Source: Bradyrhizobium sp. Tv2a-2
GTDB taxonomy: Bacteria; Pseudomonadota; Alphaproteobacteria; Rhizobiales; Xanthobacteraceae
NCBI RefSeq assembly: GCF_000472425.1
Contig: NZ_AXAI01000023.1
Location: forward strand, 1-64,000
Length of the DNA: 64,000 nucleotides
Direction: 5' to 3'
Position 1 is the first letter of the stretch. Each line of letters opens with the position of its first letter. Below the pieces are notes generated by a model, which had not been told where the DNA came from, searched no databases, and saw nothing but the letters and a program-made list of their open reading frames with translations. Both the position numbers and the translations under genes were made by a program. Below are positions 49,131 to 57,406 of the stretch, in pieces.

Positions 49131-49364
49131 CCCCCGCACCCCCCATGGTGAGATGCCGATCAATCTATCCTTGATCGTGCCGGGCTCTTAAGGCTTGTTC
49201 GATGCACCGCTCATTTGCCCACAGGAAGCCGCGTGAACCCGCCCGACGGGTTAAGGGGGCCTGTTCGAGCTTTGTGGCGGCGATCGAAGCGGCCGGGCCG
49301 GCTGGTCCCGTGGCAAGCGGTCCGAGGGTTGCGTCCCCGTCCGGGCCGACGCATAGTCGCTGCC

Positions 49365-49565
49365 ATGCATCTCTCAAAACTTACGTCCCTGCTGATCGGC
49401 CTTGCCATGGCGGCGGCGGCCGCGTTATGGCTGGCTAATCTCGCCCACAACGATTTCGGCGTTCCCCGCCACATCATCCGCGCCGATGCGCTGCTGTCGG
49501 CCTTGCTCGTGTTCGGCCTGCTCGTGATCGGGCTGTTCTCGCGCCGACTGGGAAATCGCGGTTGA
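49365..49565 (+). CDS. Small two-TM membrane protein
   Basis: The 66-residue product has two hydrophobic segments (LLIGLAMAAAAALWLANLAH and LLSALLVFGLLVIGLFS) separated by a short polar loop and ends RRLGNRG. No family recognised and the ribosome site is weak, so the call rests on hydrophobic pattern and typical codon use. It lies 85 bases before the tRNA gene. Confidence 0.5.
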   Translation: MHLSKLTSLLIGLAMAAAAALWLANLAHNDFGVPRHIIRADALLSALLVFGLLVIGLFSRRLGNRG

Positions 49566-49649
49566 CTTGTCAGCGGCTTTATTCCGTCCGGTTCTGGCCG
49601 CCGCCGGGTGGAAGTTTCCGCACAAGTCTGCTATCCGGGCAGCCCTTGC

Positions 49650-49726
49650 GCGCTCGTAGCTCAGCTGGATAGAGCATCGGATTTCGATTCCGAGGGTCGG
49701 GAGTTCGAATCTCTCCGAGCGCGCCA
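49650..49726 (+). tRNA. tRNA-Arg (anticodon TCG)
   Basis: A full cloverleaf is visible. The acceptor GCGCTCG pairs with CGAGCGC, the D arm is GCTC...GAGC, and the anticodon stem TCGGA/TCCGA encloses loop TTTCGAT with anticodon TCG. The T arm is GGGAG-TTCGAAT-CTCTC, followed by discriminator G and encoded CCA. It reads Arg codon CGA. Its 3' half lies next to an integrase remnant, making it a probable island attachment site. Confidence 0.95.
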
Positions 49727-49804
49727 ATAAAATCAATTGCTTAGAGCTGCCTTTGAAGAGAACGGAATGAGTAGTTTGCAATTCGGTTTGGAACTTACGT
49801 TTCA

Positions 49805-50110
49805 CTAATTCTGCTCGCGGTTTTCACGCTTCCGCATTGCCTGCACTGCCAATTCGAATTTGCCGCCGAGATAATGCGCCTGAAGGATTCGATCGACTTC
49901 CTTTAAGCTGTGCCCGGTAATCGACGCGATTTCCGCAGTGCTGCAGCGGCGAGCGCTAGGCAAGTGACAGAAATGCGGTCTCGCGGTTTGCCGAGCCGTG
50001 ATACTGCGGATGCGCTCGTGTTGACGCTGGCGTTCGGCGACGACGTATCCGCCATGCGAAGCGCCCCACGCGGATTCGAGCGCCGACACTCGATCAATTT
50101 TCCGAGGCAC
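49805..50110 (-). pseudogene. Degenerate tyrosine recombinase (integrase) C-terminal remnant
   Basis: The minus frame encodes TAEIASITGHSLKEVDRILQ then AHYLGGKFELAVQAMRKREN, a clear match to the end of phage/island tyrosine integrases. It includes the GH box and the catalytic Tyr (AHYLG). The preceding integrase-like segment DRISVTCLALA lies in another minus frame (about 49950-50010), so the gene is frameshifted and truncated. It begins 78 bases after the tRNA-Arg 3' end, the usual position for an island integrase. The catalytic Arg boxes are missing, so no activity is expected. Confidence 0.72.
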
Positions 50111-50295
50111 GGAGTGGCATGAAAATCATCCACTACATCACGGGTGCCGGTCGAAAATTGCAGCTCACGTCACCCGAAGGCGAGGCGCCCCGCGCCGTTG
50201 CGTCGGCGCTGTTGCGCAAAAGTGGCTCGCGGCCGAAGGTCCGGATTTCGATCGGCCGCTGTCATACCAGAAGTGGAGCTACTAGCTTCCGCGAT

Positions 50296-50928
50296 TCAGC
50301 AGGCCGGGGTGAATGCGGACGCCTGATTGCGACGGCGATAAGCGAGGAAGCCGACGCCTGCGAAGCCCAAGATCATCATCGCCCAGGTGGAGGGCTCGGG
50401 GGCGGCCGTTACTGAAAGATTTGCGGAGCCGTCACTTGAACTCGTTGCAGAAGAATATTCCGTTACAGGATAGCTGGCCCAGTACGACGTGTCGTGCCAC
50501 TCCGAGCAGGTCTCCAAGAAACCGCAAGAATAATAAGTGTAATAACCCTGTTGAACGTAATAATATTGGGTAGTCGTATACTCGTCGTAATATTGAGCGG
50601 TGAAAGAAAATCCAGGAGTAAGATTTCCGGGGTTTAGATAATTAAAGGTTTGTGAGAACGATTGGAGAGAGTTTCCGTATGCGATTGATTGAGTTTGCGT
50701 CTGCCCGTCGCCAGACGTGAATGTTACCGTTCCGCCTGTGAAGAATGCCCCCCAGTACCCGGGATCGGGGCTAACCTGAAGAGTCAAATTTTCCGTAATC
50801 GAACCGCCCTGTATGACGGTTGAGTCCGATATCGAGAAGTTATCCAACACGCTGGCGAAGGCTTCAGACGAAAGCAAACCAGCTACCGTGGGCAGGGCCG
50901 CCAGCAAAGTCATTAATCTACGATTCAT
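50296..50928 (-). CDS. PEPxxWA-CTERM sorted exported protein
   Basis: The 210-residue product has a signal peptide (MNRRLMTLLAALPTVAGLLS ending FAS) and a beta-rich, Tyr/Thr/Ser-rich middle (YYDEYTTTQYYYVQQGYYTY). At the C-terminus is a complete PEP-CTERM sorting signal: APEPSTWAMMILGFAGVGFL followed by AYRRRN. Proteins with this signal are processed by an exosortase in the membrane, often linked to exopolysaccharide. A ribosome site (AAGGGGG) precedes the ATG at 50928. Local base composition is AT-richer than neighbours (AT-rich codons such as AAT, TAT), suggesting transfer. No exosortase gene is visible in the window. Confidence 0.82.
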   Translation of the reverse strand: MNRRLMTLLAALPTVAGLLSSEAFASVLDNFSISDSTVIQGGSITENLTLQVSPDPGYWGAFFTGGTVTFTSGDGQTQTQSIAYGNSLQSFSQTFNYLNPGNLTPGFSFTAQYYDEYTTTQYYYVQQGYYTYYSCGFLETCSEWHDTSYWASYPVTEYSSATSSSDGSANLSVTAAPEPSTWAMMILGFAGVGFLAYRRRNQASAFTPAC

Positions 50929-51048
50929 TTTGCTACCCCCTTAAATAATCATTTAAAGTTCCAAATGAGTCTGGTTTTGTCAACCGCCGCAGTTGCGGAA
51001 TCTTTGGGGAGCGACCCAACCCAAATGGGGTAGATCCAATAGCGCCAA

Positions 51049-51201
51049 TTAGCGCTCACGCACCAGCAGGGTGCGGCCAGGACAATGCGCTACGAAGCGG
51101 ATCATTCCAGCGGGCATCCCAAGGCGAAAAAGCCGCGCCATGTACTCTGACCGGCTGCCGCCGTGCTTGAACGCTTCCACCGCATCCTCAAACGCAACCA
51201 T
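51049..51201 (-). CDS. Possible short hypothetical protein
   Basis: A 50-residue frame (MVAFEDAVEAFKHGGSRSEY, then MARLFRLGMPAGMIRF) within the island scar. A longer frame reaches 51285. There is no recognised domain and no clear ribosome site. It could be a remnant of a larger gene. Listed because the composition is protein-like and nothing else occupies the segment. Confidence 0.25.
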   Translation of the reverse strand: MVAFEDAVEAFKHGGSRSEYMARLFRLGMPAGMIRFVAHCPGRTLLVRER

Positions 51202-51370
51202 GCTGGTGACGGTCGGAATGTTAAGCCATCCACTATCGCAGATTAGGCTGCTTTGACGCTGTCTGACGCATCCGGTCTGACCCAAATCCCAATGCCGGGG
51301 GGCATGTTAGCGCTGACTTGCTTTCCGTTATGCGCGACCGCGGAGCTGGTAGTTCAGCACCCGGGATATT

Positions 51371-51546
51371 TCACGAACTGATTGCCGGAATGGGAGGAGC
51401 GAGAGGGCCCGGTGCGCTAACGGCAACGTGTCGGGCCTTTTCCTCTCGACGCCGAGGTTGCGCCATGCCTCTCTCGAAGAACGTGCCGATAAGGGCACCC
51501 AACGGGATCTGCAGCGCGAGCCACACGATGATGATTGTCAAAACCA
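51371..51546 (-). CDS. Possible small membrane protein
   Basis: A frame of about 58 residues beginning MVLTIIIVWLALQIPLGALI, a single hydrophobic segment, followed by GTFFERGMAQPRRREEKARH. Its shape resembles small bradyrhizobial membrane peptides. A longer open frame goes to 51640. No ribosome site is clear. Low confidence. Confidence 0.35.
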
Positions 51547-51818
51547 TGTAACCAAACCCAAGGGTGTCCCTGCCCGAGGCCGTGAAGTAAACGCGGAAGT
51601 GGATTTGGAGGTTCCACCGGGGAAACCGATAGCGCCTCATGTAGGCGGAAAGGAGCCTTTTTTCTGGATTTCCACTTGATTTTCGTACCGGGCGCCACGT
51701 TGGTCCAATTTGGAATGCCCTGACGGAACTAGCCTACAGACTGGTTTGAAAATCATATTGATGGCCCTAAATGAGCCAATGGTATGGAAACCAGCTTATT
51801 GAACCGGAGGGTTTCCGG

Positions 51819-52439
51819 ATGTGCCTTATCAGAGCCTATTTGCGGGCCAGCACCGATGGGCAGGATACCAGCGGCGCCCGCCAGCAGGTCGAGAAGTTCG
51901 CCGGAGATCGCGGCATGCAGATTGCCGCTTGGTATCTGGAAAACGAGAGCGGCACCAAGCTGGCGCGTCCGGAACTGTTCCGCCTGCTCGCCGCCTCCCA
52001 TCCCGGCGACGTGCTCCTGGTTGAGCAGGTCGACCGCCTGTCACGCCTCGGTGCGGCCGACTGGGACCGCTTGAAGGTCGAGCTGGCGGCCCGCAAGGTC
52101 CGCATCGTCGCGCTCGACTTGCCGACGAGCTGGATGATGGCAACCGGCGAGGTCGACGACTTCACCGCACGGATGTTCGACGCGATCAACGGCATGATGC
52201 TGGACATGCTCGCCGCGGTCGCGCGCAAGGATTACGAAGATCGGCGCCGTCGTCGGATGGAGGGACAAGAAAGAGCGAAAGCCGAGGGCAAGGACGTGGG
52301 CCGCCCGGAAAACAAGAAGCGGAACGCGAAGATCTTGGCGATGCTCAAGGGCGGCGCCTCCTACTCGGCGGTGCAGGAAGCGACCGGATGCAGCCGAGCG
52401 ACGGTCGCCAAGATCGCGAAGCGCGCAAAGGCTGCCTAG
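51819..52439 (+). CDS. Serine recombinase (resolvase/invertase family)
   Basis: Site-specific recombinase that cuts DNA with an N-terminal serine. The 206-residue product begins MCLIRAYLRASTDGQDTSGA, with the catalytic Ser in RAST. It has VLLVEQVDRLSRLGAADWDR with the R-LSR active-site motif, a long helix, and a C-terminal helix-turn-helix AMLKGGASYSAVQEATGCSR then ATVAKIAKRAK. The ATG at 51819 has GGAGG at 51806-51810, so it is preferred over an earlier ATG at 51771. It stands in the island scar beside the tRNA-Arg and integrase remnant; whether it moved the element or is cargo is unknown. Confidence 0.9.
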   Translation: MCLIRAYLRASTDGQDTSGARQQVEKFAGDRGMQIAAWYLENESGTKLARPELFRLLAASHPGDVLLVEQVDRLSRLGAADWDRLKVELAARKVRIVALDLPTSWMMATGEVDDFTARMFDAINGMMLDMLAAVARKDYEDRRRRRMEGQERAKAEGKDVGRPENKKRNAKILAMLKGGASYSAVQEATGCSRATVAKIAKRAKAA

Positions 52440-52842
52440 CGCGTTGGCCGCTCGGCGTCTGCAAGCAATTGTCTCACCTGCCCGTATTACGCGATGAATC
52501 TGCACCTGTTGCGACACGTCGCGATGCCGCCTGTGCGACGCGATGCGCGCGTCTTCAACAAACGTTTCTGCTGACATTCAAACCGTTGCGCACTTCGCTG
52601 TGCAGTTATCCAATCGATTGATTGGAAACGGGAGTTTCGCGTGCGCTTACGGACCGCGTGCTCCGCCGTCGCATCAATGTCATTCGCGTGTAAGAAAGCT
52701 GCCAGAAATCGGCAACAACGCGTCGCTAAGTTTTGAATCGTTCAAATCGTTGGCGGCCGGGGTCGCAGGGGCAGGTTCGGAGTAACCCGGACCCTGGCGT
52801 GCGCCTGCTTTTGCCTGCCGGCGGTGCAAAAACAGGCTGGGC
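52440..52842. other. Gene-free stretch of about 400 bases
   Basis: Separates the serine recombinase from the multicopper oxidase. It has no credible reading frame and no clear palindrome. The right-hand part (52640-52780) is less biased in composition than its flanks. The promoter of the oxidase operon presumably lies here but cannot be pointed out. Confidence 0.45.
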
Positions 52843-54654
52843 GTGTTGCGACGATTTTCATTTTTTTTCTGCGTCATCGCAGCCGTTTCTCTGGGGCTAG
52901 CGATCAACAGCGTGACAGCGTTTCTTGGCGCGGCGGGCCTGTCGGCGTCAAGAGACGTGGGGCGCGACGTATGCGCGCGGCCCACGGTGGGCAGCGCCGT
53001 TGCCGAACCGCAGGATATGCGCAGCCATGACGGCGTGCTCGAGCTCGATCTGTCCGTGCATGACGAGAAGCTGCCGGATGGCTCGAGCCGCTACTGCTAT
53101 TTGACATCGGACCGAAAGCCGTCGCCGAACCTGCGGCTCAAGCCCGGCGATCTCCTCCTCATTCACTTCAAGAACGATCTCACCGATCTCGCCGCAGCTC
53201 AGCCGGAGATCGATCGCGCACTCATCAACGGTCCGATCTGCACGGCAAAGAAGCCGGTCGATGCGTGCGCGAGCGGTGCGATGACGCCCGTTTCAACCAA
53301 TCTGCATTTCCACGGCCTCTCGGTGCCGCCGGTCTGCCACCAGGACGACGTGTTGCATACCTCGATCCAGCCCGACGATCCCGTGTTCGATTATCGCGTG
53401 CGGATTCCTGACGACGCAGCGCCCGGGCTCTATTGGTATCACCCGCATCTTCACGGTTTCAGTAAGACACAGGTGCTCGGCGGTGCGTCCGGTGCCCTGA
53501 TCATCGAGGGGATCGAGCGTGCCGATCCGCAACTCGCCGGCCTGCCGGAGCGCGTGCTGGTGATCCGCGACCAGGATCTCGTCAACCCGGAGGCGCCACC
53601 TGCAATATCCGAGCCGGCGATGTCGAAGAGCCAGCTCGACAGCGACGGCGACGCCGTCAACAGCGGGACCGGCTTCGGCAAGCCGTCGAAGGATCTGTCA
53701 GTGAACTTCGTCCCCGTGCCGTATCCGGATTATCCGACGGCGCGGCTAACGATGAAGCCCGGCGAGAAGCAGTTGTGGCGTGTGCTCAACGCGTCCGCCA
53801 TCACCTATCTCAATCTTGCCGTGCTCTTCGGGCGATCGCCCCAACAGCTCGGCATTGTCGGCATCGATGGCGTGCCGCTGCATTTCGACGGCTCGCCGTC
53901 GCAGGCCGTGCAGTGGGTCAGCCATATCGGGCTGCCGCCAGGCTCCCGCGTCGAATTCATCGTCGAGGGACCACCGCTCGGCGGGCCCGCACTGTTGGTG
54001 ACGCGCGCGGTGGATACCGGCCCCGCCGGTGAGAACGATCCCAACCGCGCGCTGGTCGCAATCACCGCGGATGCGAATGCGCCCGAGCCGCAGACTTCAC
54101 TGCCGTCGCGCACCGAGCCTTTTCCGGCGCCCACCCGGCCTTGGGTCGGCGACGTCGCTCCGGTGCACGTCAGGCGGCTTTATTTTTCAGAGCAACAGGA
54201 GAATCCGAACGATCCCAACAGTCCCACACGATTCTTTCTGACCATGGACGGCGAGACACCGAAGCCGTTCGATCCGCAATCGGACATTCCCGATATCGTC
54301 GCAAGGCAAGGCGACGTCGAGGACTGGATCATCGAGAACCGCTCGACAGAGCTGCATGATTTTCACATTCATCAGCTGCATTTCCAGCTCATCGATTGGA
54401 ACGGCATAGCCGTCCACGAGCCTTTCCTGCGCGATACGGTGAACGTCCCTTACTACAAGAGCCGGATGCTGGCCTATCCCAGTGTGCGGCTGCGCATGGA
54501 TTTTCGCGATCCCGCTATCGTCGGCACCTTCGTCTACCACTGCCACGTCCTCGAGCATGAGGACGGCGGCATGATGGGAAGAATCCAGGTTGTGCCGGCG
54601 AGCACTGCAACGTCCACCACACTGTCCAACCAAAACAAGAAAGGAGAGCTTTAA
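52843..54654 (+). CDS. Periplasmic multicopper oxidase
   Basis: Laccase-like enzyme that oxidises phenols or metal ions and reduces O2 to water. The 603-residue product has a hydrophobic N-terminus (FFFCVIAAVSLGLAIN) and the four copper-binding regions: NLHFHGLSV near residue 154, YWYHPHLHG near 197, HDFHIHQLHF near 504 and YHCHVLEHEDGGMM near 565. All type 1, 2 and 3 ligands appear present. The start is a GTG at 52843, or TTG one codon on, so the start is tentative. It overlaps the next gene by one base (TAATG), which encodes an exported phosphoesterase. Substrate unknown. Confidence 0.9.
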   Translation: MLRRFSFFFCVIAAVSLGLAINSVTAFLGAAGLSASRDVGRDVCARPTVGSAVAEPQDMRSHDGVLELDLSVHDEKLPDGSSRYCYLTSDRKPSPNLRLKPGDLLLIHFKNDLTDLAAAQPEIDRALINGPICTAKKPVDACASGAMTPVSTNLHFHGLSVPPVCHQDDVLHTSIQPDDPVFDYRVRIPDDAAPGLYWYHPHLHGFSKTQVLGGASGALIIEGIERADPQLAGLPERVLVIRDQDLVNPEAPPAISEPAMSKSQLDSDGDAVNSGTGFGKPSKDLSVNFVPVPYPDYPTARLTMKPGEKQLWRVLNASAITYLNLAVLFGRSPQQLGIVGIDGVPLHFDGSPSQAVQWVSHIGLPPGSRVEFIVEGPPLGGPALLVTRAVDTGPAGENDPNRALVAITADANAPEPQTSLPSRTEPFPAPTRPWVGDVAPVHVRRLYFSEQQENPNDPNSPTRFFLTMDGETPKPFDPQSDIPDIVARQGDVEDWIIENRSTELHDFHIHQLHFQLIDWNGIAVHEPFLRDTVNVPYYKSRMLAYPSVRLRMDFRDPAIVGTFVYHCHVLEHEDGGMMGRIQVVPASTATSTTLSNQNKKGEL

Positions 54655-56792
54655 TGCTCAACAAGCGTAAGTCACGTTTGCTACAGAGTTGCAGCCTCTG
54701 CCTGAGCGCCGTGGCGCTGGGCCAGATGACCATCACCCCGGTGCTTGCGGCTCAACCTGGTAAGCCCATCACCCCGATCAAGCATGTCATCGTCATCATC
54801 GGCGAGAACCGCAGCTTCGATCACGTCTTCGCCACCTTCAAGCCGAAGCCGGCGGGCGAGAGCGTCAACAACCTGCTGACGCAGGGCATCATCGAGCTCG
54901 ATGCCAACAAGAATGCGATTCCCGGCCCGAACTTCGAGAAGGCGCACCAGCAGTCGGCCACGGACGCAGGTCCGGCGGACGCGTTCCTGCTGACGCCTGC
55001 GAAGACCAACTTCCCGAACGACCAGCTGCCGGCGCCGCTGGTGGGCGGACCCAAGGTCTCCTACATCCCGAACCAGTGCTCGAGCTCAACGCCGATCACG
55101 AGCTGCGAAGCCAGCCTCGAACTGGCCAAGCAGTCCGAAAGCGGTCTGCCCGAGGGCTATTATCAGTTCCTCTTGACCGGCGGTACCGGCCAGGCCTCGA
55201 AGACGCCCGACCAGCGTATCACCAATGTGAGCGCGCTGCCGGCCGGCCCCTTCCAGCTGACCAATGACAGCGGCATGCCCTATGACACATATGCGGCGAG
55301 CCCGGTGCATCGTTTCTACCAGATGTGGCAGCAGCTGAACTGCGGCCCCAAGCAGGCCACCCAGGACAATCCGTCGGGCTGTAACGCCAACCTGTTCGCC
55401 TGGGTCGAAGTGACCGTCGGCGCCGGCGGCAACGGCGCTCTGCCGCCGTCCAACTTCTCGACCGAGTATTCACCGACCGCGACCACGACCGGCGAAGGCT
55501 CGACCGCGCTCGGCTTCTACAACGTGCAGAAGGGCGATGTGCCTTACTTCACAAAGCTCGCGAACAACTACGCGATGAGCGACAACTTCCACCAGTCCGT
55601 CAACGGCGGCACCGGTTCGAACCACATCATGCTCGGCCACGCCGACGCGATCTGGTTCAGCGACGGCAATGGCAACGCCGCCACGCCGCCGAACAACGTC
55701 AAGGTCTTCAACGGCACGGTCGATGCCGGCATCGTCCAGATGATCGAAAACCCGAACCCGGCCCCGAACAGCAACAACTGGTACGCCGAGGACGGTTACG
55801 GCGCCGGCGGCAACGCTGGCTTCCCGCCGCCATACTCGACCAACCCGGTCTCGGGTGGCGGCTCCTACTCGGTCTGCGCCGACGCCACCCAGCATGGCGT
55901 GAAGCCGGTCGTGGAATATCTCAACTCGATGAAGATCAACCCGAACTGCGAGGCAGGCCATTACTACCTGCTCAACAACTACAACCCGGGCTATTTCGGT
56001 AACGGCAAGAATGCCTACACCGACCACAATCCGGCCAACACGCCGTTCACGATCCCGCCGTCGTCGGTCAAGAGCATCGGCGACGCCATGAATACAGCCA
56101 ACATGTCCTGGAAATATTATGGCGACCAGTGGGACAACTACGTCAACGACCCCTATCAGCTGAACTGGGGCGCGGCGGGTCCGAAAGCCGACGAGTACTG
56201 CAACATCTGCAATCCGTTCCAGTACGACACGTCGATCATGTCGAACCCGGCTCAAGTAAAGGCTCACATCCAGGACTCGATCAACCTGTATGCTGACATT
56301 ACCGAGCACACCCTGCCGGCGGTCTCGTTCGTCAAGCCGAGCGGCTACACCGACGGTCACCCGAACTCGTCCAAGCTCAACCTGTTTGAAGGCTTCGTGA
56401 AGAAGATCGTCGACCAGGTCGAGGCCTCCGATTACGCCACCGATACGGCGATCTTCATCACCTTCGACGAAGGTGGTGGCTACTATGACTCGGGCTACGT
56501 GCAGCCGGTGGACTTCTTCGGCGACGGTACCCGTATCCCGATGATCATCGTGTCGCCTTACGTGAAGCAGGGTCACATCTCGCATGAATATTCCGATCAC
56601 GTTTCGATCGTGAAGTTCATCGAGCGCAACTGGGGCCTCTCGCCGCTCACCGGCCGCAGCCGTGACAATCTGCCGAACCCGGTCGCCGCGCCGATCAATC
56701 CCTACGTCCCGGTGAACCGTCCGGCGATCAGTGACCTGTTCGACTTCTTCGAGTTCTCGAAGACGGGTACCAAGAACCATGGTTGGAATTAA
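54654..56792 (+). CDS. Exported phosphoesterase, phospholipase C/acid phosphatase superfamily
   Basis: The 712-residue product has a signal-like N-terminus (LLQSCSLCLSAVALGQMTIT ending VLAAQ). The family's start block is IKHVIVIIGENRSFDHVFAT (Asn/Asp metal ligands and the nucleophile environment), and the C-terminal metal block is FITFDEGGGYYDSGY. DHVSIVKFIERNWGL near the end also fits PF04185 (phospholipase C, AcpA-like acid phosphatases). It is long for the family because of Gly/Asn/Pro-rich inserts between residues 200 and 400. Translationally coupled to the multicopper oxidase. It likely cleaves phosphomonoesters or phospholipids in the periplasm or outside. Confidence 0.85.
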   Translation: MLNKRKSRLLQSCSLCLSAVALGQMTITPVLAAQPGKPITPIKHVIVIIGENRSFDHVFATFKPKPAGESVNNLLTQGIIELDANKNAIPGPNFEKAHQQSATDAGPADAFLLTPAKTNFPNDQLPAPLVGGPKVSYIPNQCSSSTPITSCEASLELAKQSESGLPEGYYQFLLTGGTGQASKTPDQRITNVSALPAGPFQLTNDSGMPYDTYAASPVHRFYQMWQQLNCGPKQATQDNPSGCNANLFAWVEVTVGAGGNGALPPSNFSTEYSPTATTTGEGSTALGFYNVQKGDVPYFTKLANNYAMSDNFHQSVNGGTGSNHIMLGHADAIWFSDGNGNAATPPNNVKVFNGTVDAGIVQMIENPNPAPNSNNWYAEDGYGAGGNAGFPPPYSTNPVSGGGSYSVCADATQHGVKPVVEYLNSMKINPNCEAGHYYLLNNYNPGYFGNGKNAYTDHNPANTPFTIPPSSVKSIGDAMNTANMSWKYYGDQWDNYVNDPYQLNWGAAGPKADEYCNICNPFQYDTSIMSNPAQVKAHIQDSINLYADITEHTLPAVSFVKPSGYTDGHPNSSKLNLFEGFVKKIVDQVEASDYATDTAIFITFDEGGGYYDSGYVQPVDFFGDGTRIPMIIVSPYVKQGHISHEYSDHVSIVKFIERNWGLSPLTGRSRDNLPNPVAAPINPYVPVNRPAISDLFDFFEFSKTGTKNHGWN

Positions 56793-56818
56793 TTAACCGC
56801 CAGCTTTGACGATATCGG

Positions 56819-56854
56819 AGCCCGCTGGCCGCAAGCCGGCGGGTTCTTCTTTTG
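56819..56854 (+). terminator. Intrinsic terminator after the phosphoesterase gene
   Basis: CCCGCTGGC, loop CGCA, then GCCGGCGGG (with one G-T pair) followed by TTCTTCTTTT. Stem and T-rich tail sit 27 bases after the phosphoesterase stop, so the oxidase-phosphoesterase operon most likely ends here. Confidence 0.85.
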
Positions 56855-56947
56855 ACAAATGCGCGTTGTGCCGGGACTGGGGATGTCGTACCCAGACTGG
56901 CCGCGTGCCATCCGGCTGTCGCTGGACGGTTGCCTGGCGCCATCGGG

Positions 56948-57379
56948 ATGAGCCCCATGTTGCGGCAGATCATCTTTGGAAGCGCGATCAGTCTCGTCGA
57001 CATATCCGTTCATGCGGTCGCGATGACGGTGGTCATCGAGGCGGCGCGGGCCACCGCGGCAAGGGCGCCGGCATTCGCCGTGCTTCGATTGATTGCAGTG
57101 ATGATCGCAACTGTCGCGGTGCTGATGGCGGCGCATCTGTGCGAGATCGGGATATGGGCGGCGGCTTACGCGCTGGTCGACGCGGTGCCTGATGGTTCGG
57201 ATCATTTTTACTTCGCGTTCGTCAATTTCACGACGCTCGGATATGGGGACATTGTGCCTGTCCAGCGCTGGCGAATCTTGGGCCCCATGACCGCCATGGA
57301 CGGGGTGCTGCTGTTCGGCTGGTCGACCGCGGTGATCTTCGCTGTCCTGATCCAGACACTTGGGCGTGATCCCAAATAA
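56948..57379 (+). CDS. Two-TM potassium-channel-like protein
   Basis: The 143-residue product has three hydrophobic segments and the K+ selectivity filter: FVNFTTLGYGDIVPVQRWR, matching the pore loop of Ion_trans_2 channels. A helix precedes it (GIWAAAYALVDAVPDG) and a final membrane segment follows (VLLFGWSTAVIFAVLIQTL). No RCK or cyclic-nucleotide domain is attached. The ATG at 56948 (MSPMLRQIIFG) is chosen over the longer frame. It stands between an operon terminator and a convergent antiporter gene. Confidence 0.85.
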   Translation: MSPMLRQIIFGSAISLVDISVHAVAMTVVIEAARATAARAPAFAVLRLIAVMIATVAVLMAAHLCEIGIWAAAYALVDAVPDGSDHFYFAFVNFTTLGYGDIVPVQRWRILGPMTAMDGVLLFGWSTAVIFAVLIQTLGRDPK

Positions 57380-57406
57380 GTGCTATCGGCATCACCGGGC
57401 CGGCGG

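Noticed and set aside
49727..52842. Search for a CRISPR array or toxin-antitoxin pair in the island scar
   Set aside because: No regularly spaced repeats and no recognisable toxin or antitoxin; small frames there lack family features.
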